A DNA stretch of 64,000 nucleotides from JAVVVD01 sp036652795 (GTDB taxonomy: Bacteria; Bacillota; Clostridia; Christensenellales; CAG-138): positions 1 through 64,000 of the forward strand of contig JAVVVD010000005.1 of the NCBI GenBank assembly GCA_036652795.1. The letters are read 5' to 3'. Below are positions 55,280 through 63,521 of the stretch, piece by piece. Each line of letters opens with the position of its first letter. Within the stretch, counting starts at the first letter, position 1. The translations under genes were made by a program, and so were the position numbers. The notes beneath the pieces are model-generated. The model was not told the origin of the DNA, searched no databases, and saw only the letters and a program-made list of their open reading frames with translations.

Positions 55280-56491
55280 TTAGCTGGGGCTTACGCTTGT
55301 TACAAACTGAGCCACGCCGTCACGAACCTGAAGGATAGGCGCAGACTTGATTGGGTTTCTGTTTTCATCAAACGTAACATGGCCGGAAGGCAGATCCATG
55401 TCGGTGGCAGCCATAGCATCACGGATGCCAGGGCCGTCTATCGTCTTAGCGCGCTGTATGGCGTCAAGCACGATGTGAGCTGCTTCATAGCACATGCCGG
55501 AGCAGAAGCTGGGGCGATAACCTGACAGTTCGTTGAACATCTTAACGAAGTCAGCGGCTGTCTCAGCATCAGGCGAGAAACCGGTTACATAGTATGAACC
55601 TTCGATTACGTCAAGGCCAACCAATTCAGGCATTGCGGCGTAATCCCATGAATCACAACCAAGCATGACGGCTTCAATGCCCATGCGGCGGGTCTGCTGA
55701 AGCATCAGGGGGATGTTATCAATGTGGCAAGGATAGAAGATGACTTCCGGATTCGCAGCAGCGATGTTTGTGAGCTGTGCGCTGAAATCCTTGGTCTCTG
55801 CACCGCTGAAGCCTTCGGCTGCAACGACAGTACCGCCCATGCCTTCAAATGAAGACTTGAATGCCTCCATAAGGCCGGAGCTATAGGTATCGGCTACATC
55901 ATAAAGTACAGCAGCCTTGGTGAACTTAAGATCGTTGTGTGCAAACGTTGCAACAACCTGGCCCTGGAACGGGTCAATGATGCAAGCACGGAACAGATAA
56001 TCACCGACCTGTGTAACAGCCACGTTTGTGCCTGTGTTGGTGATCTGAGGAATCTTGGCGGCCTGGCTGATTTCGCCGGAAGCCAGGGTGTCGCTGGAGT
56101 TGTTTGGTCCAATGATGGCCACTACGCCGTCCTGCTGAATCAGCTTCTGAACCGCGTTAACAGCTATTTCGGGCTTAGCTTCGCAATCTTCAATAACGAA
56201 CTCGACCTTTACCTTTTTGCCATCGATTTCAAGTCCGCCGGCATCCGCCAGTTCTTTTTCAACAACGCGAATCGCGTCGGTCATGTTCTGGCCATCCAGA
56301 GCCTGAGCGCCCGTGATCGTGCTGACCATACCAATTTTGATTACGTCAGGAATTACCTTCTCAGTAGTAGTAGTGTCGACGGCCGTATCGCCATCAGTAG
56401 CCGGAGTTGCTGGATCTTTGGCTGGGGCGGCTGTGCAACCCATGGCCAGAATCATAGCCAACGCTAACATGATACATACCAATTTCTTCAT
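55280..56491 (-). CDS. livK: ABC importer substrate-binding lipoprotein, LivK type
   Basis: 403 residues. Lipoprotein signal peptide MKKLVCIMLALAMILAMGCT with lipobox LAMGC (Cys 19). Then a Thr/Pro/Ala/Asp linker (about 20-45) and a type I periplasmic-binding fold (IKIGMVSTITGAQALDGQNM, about 51-70; AIIGPNNSSDTLASG; FSPDAETAADFVKMFNE). The protein is anchored outside the membrane and feeds LivHM. AGGAGG precedes the ATG by 11 bases. It has its own consensus promoter. The ligand is unknown; the surrounding genes point to an amino acid, possibly aromatic or D-form. Confidence 0.92.
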   Translation of the reverse strand: MKKLVCIMLALAMILAMGCTAAPAKDPATPATDGDTAVDTTTTEKVIPDVIKIGMVSTITGAQALDGQNMTDAIRVVEKELADAGGLEIDGKKVKVEFVIEDCEAKPEIAVNAVQKLIQQDGVVAIIGPNNSSDTLASGEISQAAKIPQITNTGTNVAVTQVGDYLFRACIIDPFQGQVVATFAHNDLKFTKAAVLYDVADTYSSGLMEAFKSSFEGMGGTVVAAEGFSGAETKDFSAQLTNIAAANPEVIFYPCHIDNIPLMLQQTRRMGIEAVMLGCDSWDYAAMPELVGLDVIEGSYYVTGFSPDAETAADFVKMFNELSGYRPSFCSGMCYEAAHIVLDAIQRAKTIDGPGIRDAMAATDMDLPSGHVTFDENRNPIKSAPILQVRDGVAQFVTSVSPS

Positions 56492-56596
56492 TAGTCTAAG
56501 TTCCTCCTTTATTTTTTGGGAAAAGTTATTTAAACATTCATAATTTTGTCATTTTGCATGCCGCATAGCGGCACGGCGTTCTGTTTTATTAGGCAC

Positions 56597-56625
56597 AGTA
56601 TATCCCACTGAATTATTGTTGTCAA
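56597..56625 (-). promoter_or_regulatory. Strong promoter for livK
   Basis: Minus strand TTGACA (56620-56625), 17 bases, TATACT (56597-56602), a near-perfect sigma-A promoter. Start of transcription near 56590 gives a 100-base leader. Confidence 0.88.
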
Positions 56626-56853
56626 CACTTTTCATTGTTCAAAATCGACGCTCCAAGGCACAGTTCTTGTATTTTTTACAATTTTCAATTAAGTAATTTA
56701 GTATTTTTGACAGAATTTAATTAATTAATTAATATATAGTCTTTTGCTTTAGGTTTAAAATATTATCTGCCTTTTATATAGGTAGCGCAACTAATGAATG
56801 TGGCTCGTGTGCCGCATTCCGGATTATGATTTCATTTTTTAACACAATAACCC

Positions 56854-56882
56854 TTGACATGCGTATGGTCAGATGGTAGTAT
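56854..56882 (+). promoter_or_regulatory. Promoter for the PPC-domain protein gene
   Basis: TTGACA (56854-56859), 17 bases, TAGTAT (56877-56882). The leader is about 175 bases (56889-57063). Between the two divergent promoters (56626-56853) is AT-rich sequence with TTAATTAATTAATTAA-like repeats near 56720 and no gene. Confidence 0.75.
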
Positions 56883-57063
56883 GACGTTGAAAATCATAGG
56901 TTTTGTTGTATTATTGCGCATATTTACGACGTCTTTGCGCAGACTAAAAAACGGTAAGCAAAACCACTTTCTTTACCTTAGTACGTATCGCGCTTTCCTG
57001 CCGCGGCACACGTGCGGCACGCCCGATAAGTATATACAAAAAAATTCTAGGAGGAAATAAGAA

Positions 57064-57630
57064 ATGGGAAACAGACAGGCAGAGTATTACGATTGGCAAA
57101 AAGATGCAACATCCCCAGAACAGTACCATTGCTGCGAGATGCGTCGCGGCCGTGAGTTCCTGGTTCGCATGATGTCAAACGCCGATCCAGTAGTTGCAAT
57201 CCAGAATTTCGCCAAGGAAAACGGCATCCGCTATGGTAAGGTACATGCTACCTTTATGGGCGGCTTCCAGCCTTGCAAGTATTTCGTATGGATCCCCGAC
57301 TATAAAGATCCAGACAACTGGCATCGTGAAGGTGTTGCCGTTAACACAAACCTGACCATGCTTGCCTCCATCTCCGGCATGATCGGTGAACGCCCCACAC
57401 GCGATGGTAAAGGCGTTGAGCCATTCGTTGCTATGCACTTTGTTGCTGGCGGCGGCTGGGATGCCCCCACAATCTGCGGTCACTTGGTAGAAGGCACTAA
57501 GGTCAAGGGTTGCATGCAGGTGTTCGTCACCGAGCTTCTTGATGTTGAGGCGCTTGCTCCTATCGATGATATCCATGACGAGGGTTATGTTTATCCTGAA
57601 AACTTCTACAGAAACACTGCTAAAAAGTAA
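57064..57630 (+). CDS. PPC/DUF296 domain protein
   Basis: 188 residues. The central part fits the plants-and-prokaryotes conserved (PPC, DUF296) domain: GREFLVRMMSNADPVVAIQN (about 27-46), NGIRYGKVHATFMGG and the glycine-rich core HFVAGGGWDAPTICGHLVEG (about 129-148). PPC domains in plants are fused to AT-hooks; the stand-alone bacterial proteins are trimeric and of unknown activity. No signal peptide. AGGAGG lies before the ATG. The gene is monocistronic, with its own promoter and terminator, between livK and the acyl-CoA synthetase gene. Confidence 0.8.
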   Translation: MGNRQAEYYDWQKDATSPEQYHCCEMRRGREFLVRMMSNADPVVAIQNFAKENGIRYGKVHATFMGGFQPCKYFVWIPDYKDPDNWHREGVAVNTNLTMLASISGMIGERPTRDGKGVEPFVAMHFVAGGGWDAPTICGHLVEGTKVKGCMQVFVTELLDVEALAPIDDIHDEGYVYPENFYRNTAKK

Positions 57631-57656
57631 TTTAAGGTAAGCATCTATGAAAAAAT

Positions 57657-57705
57657 GTGGGGTTGCGTTGATCGTTCTATTATGATTTACGGCCCCACTT
57701 TTTTT
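57657..57705 (+). terminator. Terminator after the PPC gene
   Basis: GTGGGG (57657-57662) pairs with CCCCAC (57693-57698), extended by weaker pairing inside a long loop, followed by TTTTTTT. Confidence 0.75.
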
Positions 57706-57730
57706 GCGCTCAGTATTGCCGGTTTTGGGG

Positions 57731-57759
57731 TTGACAAGCTGGGCAGAGAAGTTTATACT
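57731..57759 (+). promoter_or_regulatory. Promoter for the acyl-CoA synthetase-IOR operon
   Basis: TTGACA (57731-57736), 17 bases, TATACT (57754-57759). Start of transcription near 57766, so the operon has a leader of about 220 bases. Confidence 0.88.
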
Positions 57760-57765
57760 TTGCTT

Positions 57766-57984
57766 ATAAACGGAATTCGATTCCGCTATGCGGCACTTGT
57801 TCGCTGCGTTTACCTACGTAATATCACTGTTTTCTTAACTATAGTTTTAGCTGGAGTCGCAGTTAAAAGATGCCGTTATACCTCGTGTCAATCGCGGCAG
57901 CCTATAATTCAATAAATGGAGTCCGCCTGAAGGATAAGAGTACCGTTATCCCGCATGGAGGACACCTGTTAGGGAGTAAGATGT
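57766..57984 (+). other. Long 5' leader, unassigned
   Basis: About 220 bases between the promoter and the start codon. GGATAA (about 57932) pairs with TTATCC a few bases on (loop GAGTACCG), and GGAATTCGATTCC near 57772 is self-complementary. No T-run terminator is seen inside. I recognise no known riboswitch class. Confidence 0.45.
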
Positions 57985-60135
57985 ATGCATAACAAAACCA
58001 TCCAAAATGCTTGGCAGGACTTTCAACCGCTTTTCCGACCAAACTCAATCGCGGTTGTTGGTGCCTCCGAAAATGCAGGCCCCGGACTCCAGGTTTTAGA
58101 AAATCTGGAACAATTGGGTTACACAGGTAAGATATTCCCTGTTAATCCCAAGTACGATACTATAAAGGGAATGCGCTGCTATCCTTCCCTCAGTGCAATC
58201 GGCGAAGCCGGCGAAAAGGTTGACATGCTTGCCATCCTGCTCGGCCACAATCACGTTCTTCCGCTTATCGAAGAAGCTGCCTCAATAGGTGTAAAGGCCG
58301 CGTGGGCTTTCGCGAGCGGCTTTGGCGAGAGCGGCGAAGCCGGACGCGAGGCTGAAGCACGCCTTAAGAGCCTTTGCGCTCAAAATGGCATAAGCTTCCT
58401 AGGCCCAAACTGCGTTGGTTTTCTCAACCCGTCAGTTGGCGTAGGCACATACAGCGCACCCGCACCTGTTGAGATTAAACGCGGCCATATAGGCATGGTT
58501 GCACAAAGCGGCTATTTAAGCATAGCGATGGCCAATAGCGCTCGTGGCTTAGGCTACAGTCTCATTGCCTCCACAGGTAATGAATCCGTTGTAGATAGCA
58601 CCGATTGTATGGCATATATGCTCGAAGATCCCGAAACCGATGTTATCATGGCATTCATAGAGCAGTTCCGTCATCCTGACAAGCTGCGTGCAGTGGCTGC
58701 GCGTGCGCTTGAACTTGGCAAACCCATCATACTCATCAAGGTTGGCCGTTCCGCAATGGCACAGCGTGCTACCTGCGCTCATACCGGCGCACTTGCAGGT
58801 TCAGATGCGGTACAGGATGCATTGTATAAAAAACTTGGCATAATAAGGGTGGACAGCCCCGACGAAATGTTTGAAACCGCAGAGCTTTTTGCTTGCATGA
58901 AGGATCGTCTGCCCAGCGGCAACGGCATATTTGCCATAACGCTTTCCGGCGGCGTAATCAGCTTGATGGCCGACCTTGGCGAGGGGCTTAATCTTCGCTT
59001 CCCCGAATGGTCGAAGCAAGGCGCCCAAAAGGTTAACGACTTGCTTATGCCCTATTCTTCCGCAAACAATCCGCTGGACGCATGGGGTTCCGGCAAGATC
59101 GCCGATACATACGAACCGTGTGTGCTTGCGGCCGCCGACGAATCTGAGTCCGGCATAGTGCTGATCGTTCAGGATGTTCCGCCAGGAATGGCTCCACGTC
59201 AGGTGGATCAGTATGCCATTGTTGCACGCGCTGCTGTGGCTGCCGCTAAGAAAACTTCAAAGCCAATTGCTATGCTGTGCAATACGTCCACATGTTTCCA
59301 TCCTGATATTCTGGCCATTCTGCGCGAGGGCAATGTACCTCTGTTGCAGGGCACGTCCGAAGGACTTAAGGCCGTTGATCATTTTATTGAATATGCTCAA
59401 GTCAAGCGAACCGCAGTTGCGGATGATTATATTAAGGGTACTTTCCCCCAGGTGCACGGTGGCGGCAACAAGGGTCTTACTGAATATGAGAGCAAAAAAG
59501 CGCTTGCCGCATACGGCATACCCTGCACGAAGGAGATACTCTGTGCAGACATCGAATCCTGCATAAATGCGGCTGGACAGATCGGTTATCCGGTTGTTCT
59601 CAAAGTCATGTCCCCCGCTATACTGCACAAAACCGAAGCCGGCATAATCGCCGTTGGGCTTAAAGATGCCGACGCCATAAGGAAAGCCTATGATCCACTG
59701 ATGCAAAAGGCAAAGGCATTTGCCCCCGGTGCGCCCATAGATGGCATGTTGGTGCAGCAGATGGCCGGCACTCCCGTTGCGGAAATAATCATCGGCATCA
59801 CGCGAGATCCTGGCTTTGGCCCCGCCGTTGTGTTCGGTTCAGGCGGCATACTTGTCGAAATACTTAAGGACAGTGCGCTTGGCATACCACCATTTACCAA
59901 GGCCGAGGCGCTTTCCATGATCCAATCCACCAAGGGCTATCGGCTGCTTACGGGTTTCCGTGGGCGTGCAAAGGCCGATATTGACGCCCTTGCAGACGTA
60001 CTAGTTCGCGTTTCCCATCTTGCCGCCGATGGTGCGGATAAGGTGGAAGCGCTTGATATTAACCCCCTGCTGGTTTATCCCGAAGGGCAGGGAGTGTTGG
60101 CTGTCGATGCATTGCTTGAGCTCAGATCCAAATAG
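57985..60135 (+). CDS. ADP-forming acetate/acyl-CoA ligase, fused alpha and beta domains
   Basis: 716 residues. The N-terminal part is the CoA-binding and ligase alpha region: PNSIAVVGASENAGPGLQVL (about 18-37), the domain with FLGPNCVGFLNP, and the phosphohistidine loop CAHTGALAGSDAVQDA (about 256-271). The C-terminal 225 residues are an ATP-grasp beta domain (LTEYESKKALAAYGIP near 494; GYPVVLKVMSPAILHKTEAG; GGILVEILKD). The enzyme converts acyl-CoA, ADP and phosphate to acid, CoA and ATP, the energy-conserving last step of amino-acid fermentation in anaerobes. It leads the operon with iorA, iorB and a racemase gene. Confidence 0.93.
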   Translation: MHNKTIQNAWQDFQPLFRPNSIAVVGASENAGPGLQVLENLEQLGYTGKIFPVNPKYDTIKGMRCYPSLSAIGEAGEKVDMLAILLGHNHVLPLIEEAASIGVKAAWAFASGFGESGEAGREAEARLKSLCAQNGISFLGPNCVGFLNPSVGVGTYSAPAPVEIKRGHIGMVAQSGYLSIAMANSARGLGYSLIASTGNESVVDSTDCMAYMLEDPETDVIMAFIEQFRHPDKLRAVAARALELGKPIILIKVGRSAMAQRATCAHTGALAGSDAVQDALYKKLGIIRVDSPDEMFETAELFACMKDRLPSGNGIFAITLSGGVISLMADLGEGLNLRFPEWSKQGAQKVNDLLMPYSSANNPLDAWGSGKIADTYEPCVLAAADESESGIVLIVQDVPPGMAPRQVDQYAIVARAAVAAAKKTSKPIAMLCNTSTCFHPDILAILREGNVPLLQGTSEGLKAVDHFIEYAQVKRTAVADDYIKGTFPQVHGGGNKGLTEYESKKALAAYGIPCTKEILCADIESCINAAGQIGYPVVLKVMSPAILHKTEAGIIAVGLKDADAIRKAYDPLMQKAKAFAPGAPIDGMLVQQMAGTPVAEIIIGITRDPGFGPAVVFGSGGILVEILKDSALGIPPFTKAEALSMIQSTKGYRLLTGFRGRAKADIDALADVLVRVSHLAADGADKVEALDINPLLVYPEGQGVLAVDALLELRSK

Positions 60136-60192
60136 ATTTCAGCCCAGGTCAGATGTGATATAAACGCAAAATAAACAGGAGGTGCCACAACT

Positions 60193-61986
60193 TTGAAAGC
60201 CTTACTCTCCGGAAACGAAGCGATCGCACGCGGTGCTTATGAAGCCGGCGTACAGGTGGTAACGGGTTATCCCGGAACCCCCAGCTCTGAGATCATCAAG
60301 GCAATTGCCGATCAGTATGGTCCTGAGATCTACACAGAATGGTCTACCAACGAGAAGGTAGCCATGGATGCCGCGGCCGGCGCAGCTTATTCAGGCAAGC
60401 GTACCATGCTTACAACTAAGCAGGTCGGCATGAACGTGTTGAGCGATGCACTGCTCTACACAGTATACACCGGTGCAGAAGCCGGTTTGGTGGTAGTAAC
60501 CGCCGATGACCCAGGTCTGTTCAGCTCGCAGAACGAGCAGGACAACCGTTGGTATTCCCGTCTTGCCAAGATCCCAACATTTGAGCCGGCAGACAGCCAG
60601 GAAGCCAAGGATTTCGTTAAAATCGCCTTTGAGCTCTCTGAGATGTTTGATACATCCGTGCTGCTGCGTTCTGTAATGCGCGTTTCGCACTGCAAGAGCG
60701 TAGTTGAGCTTGGTGAGCGCACTGAAAACCCCAAACATCTTGATAAGTTCCCTCGCCATCTCGAAAAATACAACTGCAACGCTATCTATGCCAAGCAGAT
60801 GCATTTGAACGTTGAGGAGCGCATCAAGAAAATTGCCCAGTATGCCGAAACCATGAAGATCAACCACATCGAGTGGAAAGATCGTTCCGTCGGCATCATC
60901 ACCAGCGGCGTTGTGTATGACTATGTAAAGGATGTATTCCCCAATGCTTCAATATTGAAGCTTGGTATGACCTATCCTCTGCCCGAAAAGATGATCCGCT
61001 CCCTTGCTGAGGGCGTGGACAAGCTGCTCGTCATTGAAGAGCTTGATCCCGTGCTCGAAGAGCAGATCAGCGCAATGGGCATCAAGGTTATCGGCAAGGA
61101 GCTTTTCCCACCATGTTTCGAATTGCTGCCCGATCGCCTTATGGATATCGGTATAGCGGCCGGTTTGCTCGACAAGAGTGTTAAGCCGGTGGAGCAGGAC
61201 GTAATTGATAAGTCCATCCTGCCCACACGTTCACTCTTATTCTGCGCAGGCTGCCCACACCGTTCTACCTATTATAATCTGGCCAACAAGCTGGATGTAC
61301 CGGTTACCGGCGATATCGGATGCTATAACCTTGGTTGCCAGGAGCCGTTCCGTGCGCAGCACACAATGGGCGCGATGGGCGCTTCCATCGGCGTATTGCA
61401 CGGCATGTCCATCGCAGGCATCAAAGAGCGCGGCGTTTGCACAATCGGCGACTCCACATTCTTCCACTCTGGCCTTGGCGCGCTGACCAATATGGTGCAT
61501 AACGAAGGTAAGGGCGTGGTCATAATCATGGATAACGGTAATACCGCTATGACAGGCCATCAGGATAGCCCCAGCACCGATTGGAAGGTTATTCATGCTC
61601 GCGATGCCAGGAAGATCGAAATCGAGCCTCTGTGCAGAGCCATGGGCGTTGAAATGGTCAAGACCGTTGATGCGTTTAATGTTAAAGAAGTTGAAGAAGG
61701 CCTCAAAGAATGCCTGGCATTCGATGGCCCATCAGTACTTATAACCAAGGGCGATTGCGTTCAGATCAACAAGGGTGCCAAGCCGCTTTATGAAGTGGAT
61801 CCCGACAAATGCGTTGGCTGCCATCTCTGTCTGAAGGTCGGCTGCCCATCCATTGTTGTGTCTGACGATGAACATCCTAAGACCCACAAGAAAAAGTGCC
61901 GTATTGATTCCACGCTGTGCGCGGGATGCAGCATATGCTCGCAGGTTTGCCCGGCAAAGGCCATACGGCGGAAGGAGGGAAAATAA
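60193..61986 (+). CDS. iorA: Indolepyruvate:ferredoxin oxidoreductase alpha subunit
   Basis: 597 residues, TPP-dependent. The N-terminal pyrimidine-binding region contains GYPGTPSSEIIKAI (about 25-38) and EWSTNEKVAMDAAAGAA. The TPP-binding part is GDIGCYNLGCQEPF (about 374) with GDSTFFHSG and MDNGNTAMTGHQDSP (about 446). The end holds two [4Fe-4S] motifs (CVGCHLCLKVGCPS; CAGCSICSQVCPAKA). It oxidises aryl- or other 2-oxo acids to acyl-CoA and reduces ferredoxin. Start is TTG (MKALLSGNEA) with GGAGGTG ten bases upstream. It overlaps iorB by one base. Confidence 0.95.
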   Translation: MKALLSGNEAIARGAYEAGVQVVTGYPGTPSSEIIKAIADQYGPEIYTEWSTNEKVAMDAAAGAAYSGKRTMLTTKQVGMNVLSDALLYTVYTGAEAGLVVVTADDPGLFSSQNEQDNRWYSRLAKIPTFEPADSQEAKDFVKIAFELSEMFDTSVLLRSVMRVSHCKSVVELGERTENPKHLDKFPRHLEKYNCNAIYAKQMHLNVEERIKKIAQYAETMKINHIEWKDRSVGIITSGVVYDYVKDVFPNASILKLGMTYPLPEKMIRSLAEGVDKLLVIEELDPVLEEQISAMGIKVIGKELFPPCFELLPDRLMDIGIAAGLLDKSVKPVEQDVIDKSILPTRSLLFCAGCPHRSTYYNLANKLDVPVTGDIGCYNLGCQEPFRAQHTMGAMGASIGVLHGMSIAGIKERGVCTIGDSTFFHSGLGALTNMVHNEGKGVVIIMDNGNTAMTGHQDSPSTDWKVIHARDARKIEIEPLCRAMGVEMVKTVDAFNVKEVEEGLKECLAFDGPSVLITKGDCVQINKGAKPLYEVDPDKCVGCHLCLKVGCPSIVVSDDEHPKTHKKKCRIDSTLCAGCSICSQVCPAKAIRRKEGK

Positions 61987-62573
61987 TGTTGGATAACATA
62001 AATTTCTTGATCGTCGGCGTAGGCGGACAGGGTACGATTCTTTCTAGCGATATCCTCTCTGAAGTCGGCATGGAAATGGGCTATGATGCCAAAAAGTCCG
62101 ATATTCTTGGTCTCGCTGTGCGTGGCGGCAGCGTATGCAGCCATGTACGCTGGGGCAAACACGTAGGCTCGCCTATGAGCATGCCCGGTACCATAGATTA
62201 CCTGATCGCGTGCGAACCACTTGAGTCGCTGCGTATGCTTGAGTATCTCAAGCCGGACTCCACAATAATATACAATGATTATCGTTTGCCCCCGATGCTG
62301 GTCAGCACGGGCAAGGCTGTGTATCCCTCCCATGAGGAGGTTGAAAAATACCTGCACCTTGCCTCAAAAAAGGTTATCAGCTATGATGCCACAACAATAA
62401 CACAGCAAATGGGTACCGCCAAGGCAATGAACGTCATGCTGCTTGGCACGCTCTGCGGAGTGTTGGGCATGGATACTGCGGCATGGGAAAAGGTCATTAA
62501 GAAATATGTTCCCGCCAAGTATGCAACCCTTAACCTTGATGCCTTTAACGCAGGCAGAGGTATGGCAAAATGA
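61986..62573 (+). CDS. iorB: Indolepyruvate:ferredoxin oxidoreductase beta subunit
   Basis: 195 residues, start MLDNINFLIVGVGGQGTILS with the gamma-type fold motif of 2-oxoacid:ferredoxin oxidoreductases. RGGSVCSHVRWG (about 47-58) is also characteristic. ATG overlaps the TAA of iorA (TAATG) with AAGGAGGG upstream. It carries the CoA-side domain that completes the IorA active complex. It overlaps the racemase gene by four bases (ATGA). Confidence 0.94.
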   Translation: MLDNINFLIVGVGGQGTILSSDILSEVGMEMGYDAKKSDILGLAVRGGSVCSHVRWGKHVGSPMSMPGTIDYLIACEPLESLRMLEYLKPDSTIIYNDYRLPPMLVSTGKAVYPSHEEVEKYLHLASKKVISYDATTITQQMGTAKAMNVMLLGTLCGVLGMDTAAWEKVIKKYVPAKYATLNLDAFNAGRGMAK

Positions 62574-63286
62574 AAATAATGGTAATCAACCCCAATTCAT
62601 CTAAGCCTATGACAGAGCATGTCGGCCGCGTACTTGATAAGATCAAGCGCGCTGACACAGAGCTGACTGTGGTATGCCCAGAGGGCGGTCCTCTGGCTAT
62701 AGAAAGCGCTTATGACGAAGCGCTGTGCATCCCCCTTGTACTCAAGCTGGTCGAAAAGGCCAACCGCGAGCACTATGATGCCGTTATCCTTGCATGTTTC
62801 AGCGATCCCGGTCTGGAAGCTGCCCGTGAAATATCCGATATCCTCGTTACAGGTATTGAAGAGCAGGCGCTGCATGTAGCGGCAATGATGGGTTCCAAGT
62901 TCTCCGTGCTTACAATGAACGCTGAGCGCGTTCCTAGTAAGGTACATGATGTTAGCCGCTTTAAGCTGGAGCGCAGCCTTGCATCCGTCCGTCCGCTTGG
63001 CATGAGCGTGGCAGAAGTAGATGCAGAGCCTGAGCGTGCGAAAGAGCGCATAATGAAACTTGCCCGTCAGGCTGCCGAAGAAGACGGTGCAGAAGTTGTT
63101 GTTCTTGGCTGCGCAGGTATGGCCGGCTATGCCGAAGGCATCACCGCCGAGCTTGGTCTTGCCGTCATAGATCCTTCCTCAGTAGCACTAAAGATGACAG
63201 AAGCCCTGGTTGACGCAGGTCTTAAGCCCTCAAAGCGCGGCCAGTATGCAAAGCCCCCTTGTATCCGCCGCAGTTGCTGCGGTTGA
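62570..63286 (+). CDS. Asp/Glu/hydantoin racemase family protein with Cys-rich tail
   Basis: 238 residues. MKIMVINPNSSKPMTEHVGR at the start, with cysteine regions ACFSDPGLE (about 69) and LGCAGMAGYAE (about 182). About 35% similar by eye to the paralogue at 53826-54500. Unlike it, the C-terminus ends KPPCIRRSCCG, with three cysteines in the last seven residues, possibly a metal site or redox tail. Its ATG overlaps iorB by four bases, so it is translationally coupled to the oxidoreductase. It may supply the enantiomer needed for deamination; that is inference. Confidence 0.85.
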   Translation: MKIMVINPNSSKPMTEHVGRVLDKIKRADTELTVVCPEGGPLAIESAYDEALCIPLVLKLVEKANREHYDAVILACFSDPGLEAAREISDILVTGIEEQALHVAAMMGSKFSVLTMNAERVPSKVHDVSRFKLERSLASVRPLGMSVAEVDAEPERAKERIMKLARQAAEEDGAEVVVLGCAGMAGYAEGITAELGLAVIDPSSVALKMTEALVDAGLKPSKRGQYAKPPCIRRSCCG

Positions 63287-63348
63287 ACTAATGCTGTTTG
63301 ACCGGTTATATGGCCGGTGAATCGGTGTGAGTGATTTATTATAACGCG

Positions 63349-63390
63349 AAAGGAAGCCGCTTATTATACCTTGATACGGCTTCCTTTTGC
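63349..63390 (+). terminator. Terminator of the acyl-CoA synthetase-IOR operon
   Basis: AAAGGAAGCCG (63349-63359) pairs with CGGCTTCCTTT (63377-63387), 11-bp stem followed by TGC after a short T-run. A smaller hairpin ACCGG/CCGGT (63301-63318) precedes it. Confidence 0.85.
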
Positions 63391-63459
63391 ATAGTGTTAT
63401 TTTGTGTTCATATTAGAGATCTGCGTATATAATTATATTCATCATAAGAAACAATGATT

Positions 63460-63488
63460 TTGACATTGTAGTCAGCAGCACCTATAAT
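63460..63488 (+). promoter_or_regulatory. Consensus promoter of the IclR-family gene
   Basis: TTGACA (63460-63465), exactly 17 bases, TATAAT (63483-63488): a perfect sigma-A consensus. Start near 63495, 27 bases before the ATG, so little leader is present. Confidence 0.92.
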
Positions 63489-63521
63489 ATTATATGTACT
63501 AATTTATGTAAGGAAACAATT

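Noticed and set aside
56700..56760. Origin-like or AT-repeat mobile element end
   Set aside because: The TTAATTAATTAATTAA-like stretch is a short AT-rich run in a divergent promoter region; no DnaA boxes, terminal repeats or transposase were found nearby.
57766..57984. T-box or glycine riboswitch before the acyl-CoA synthetase gene
   Set aside because: No T-box sequence (GGTGGTACCGCG type), no terminator helix and no glycine aptamer core are present.
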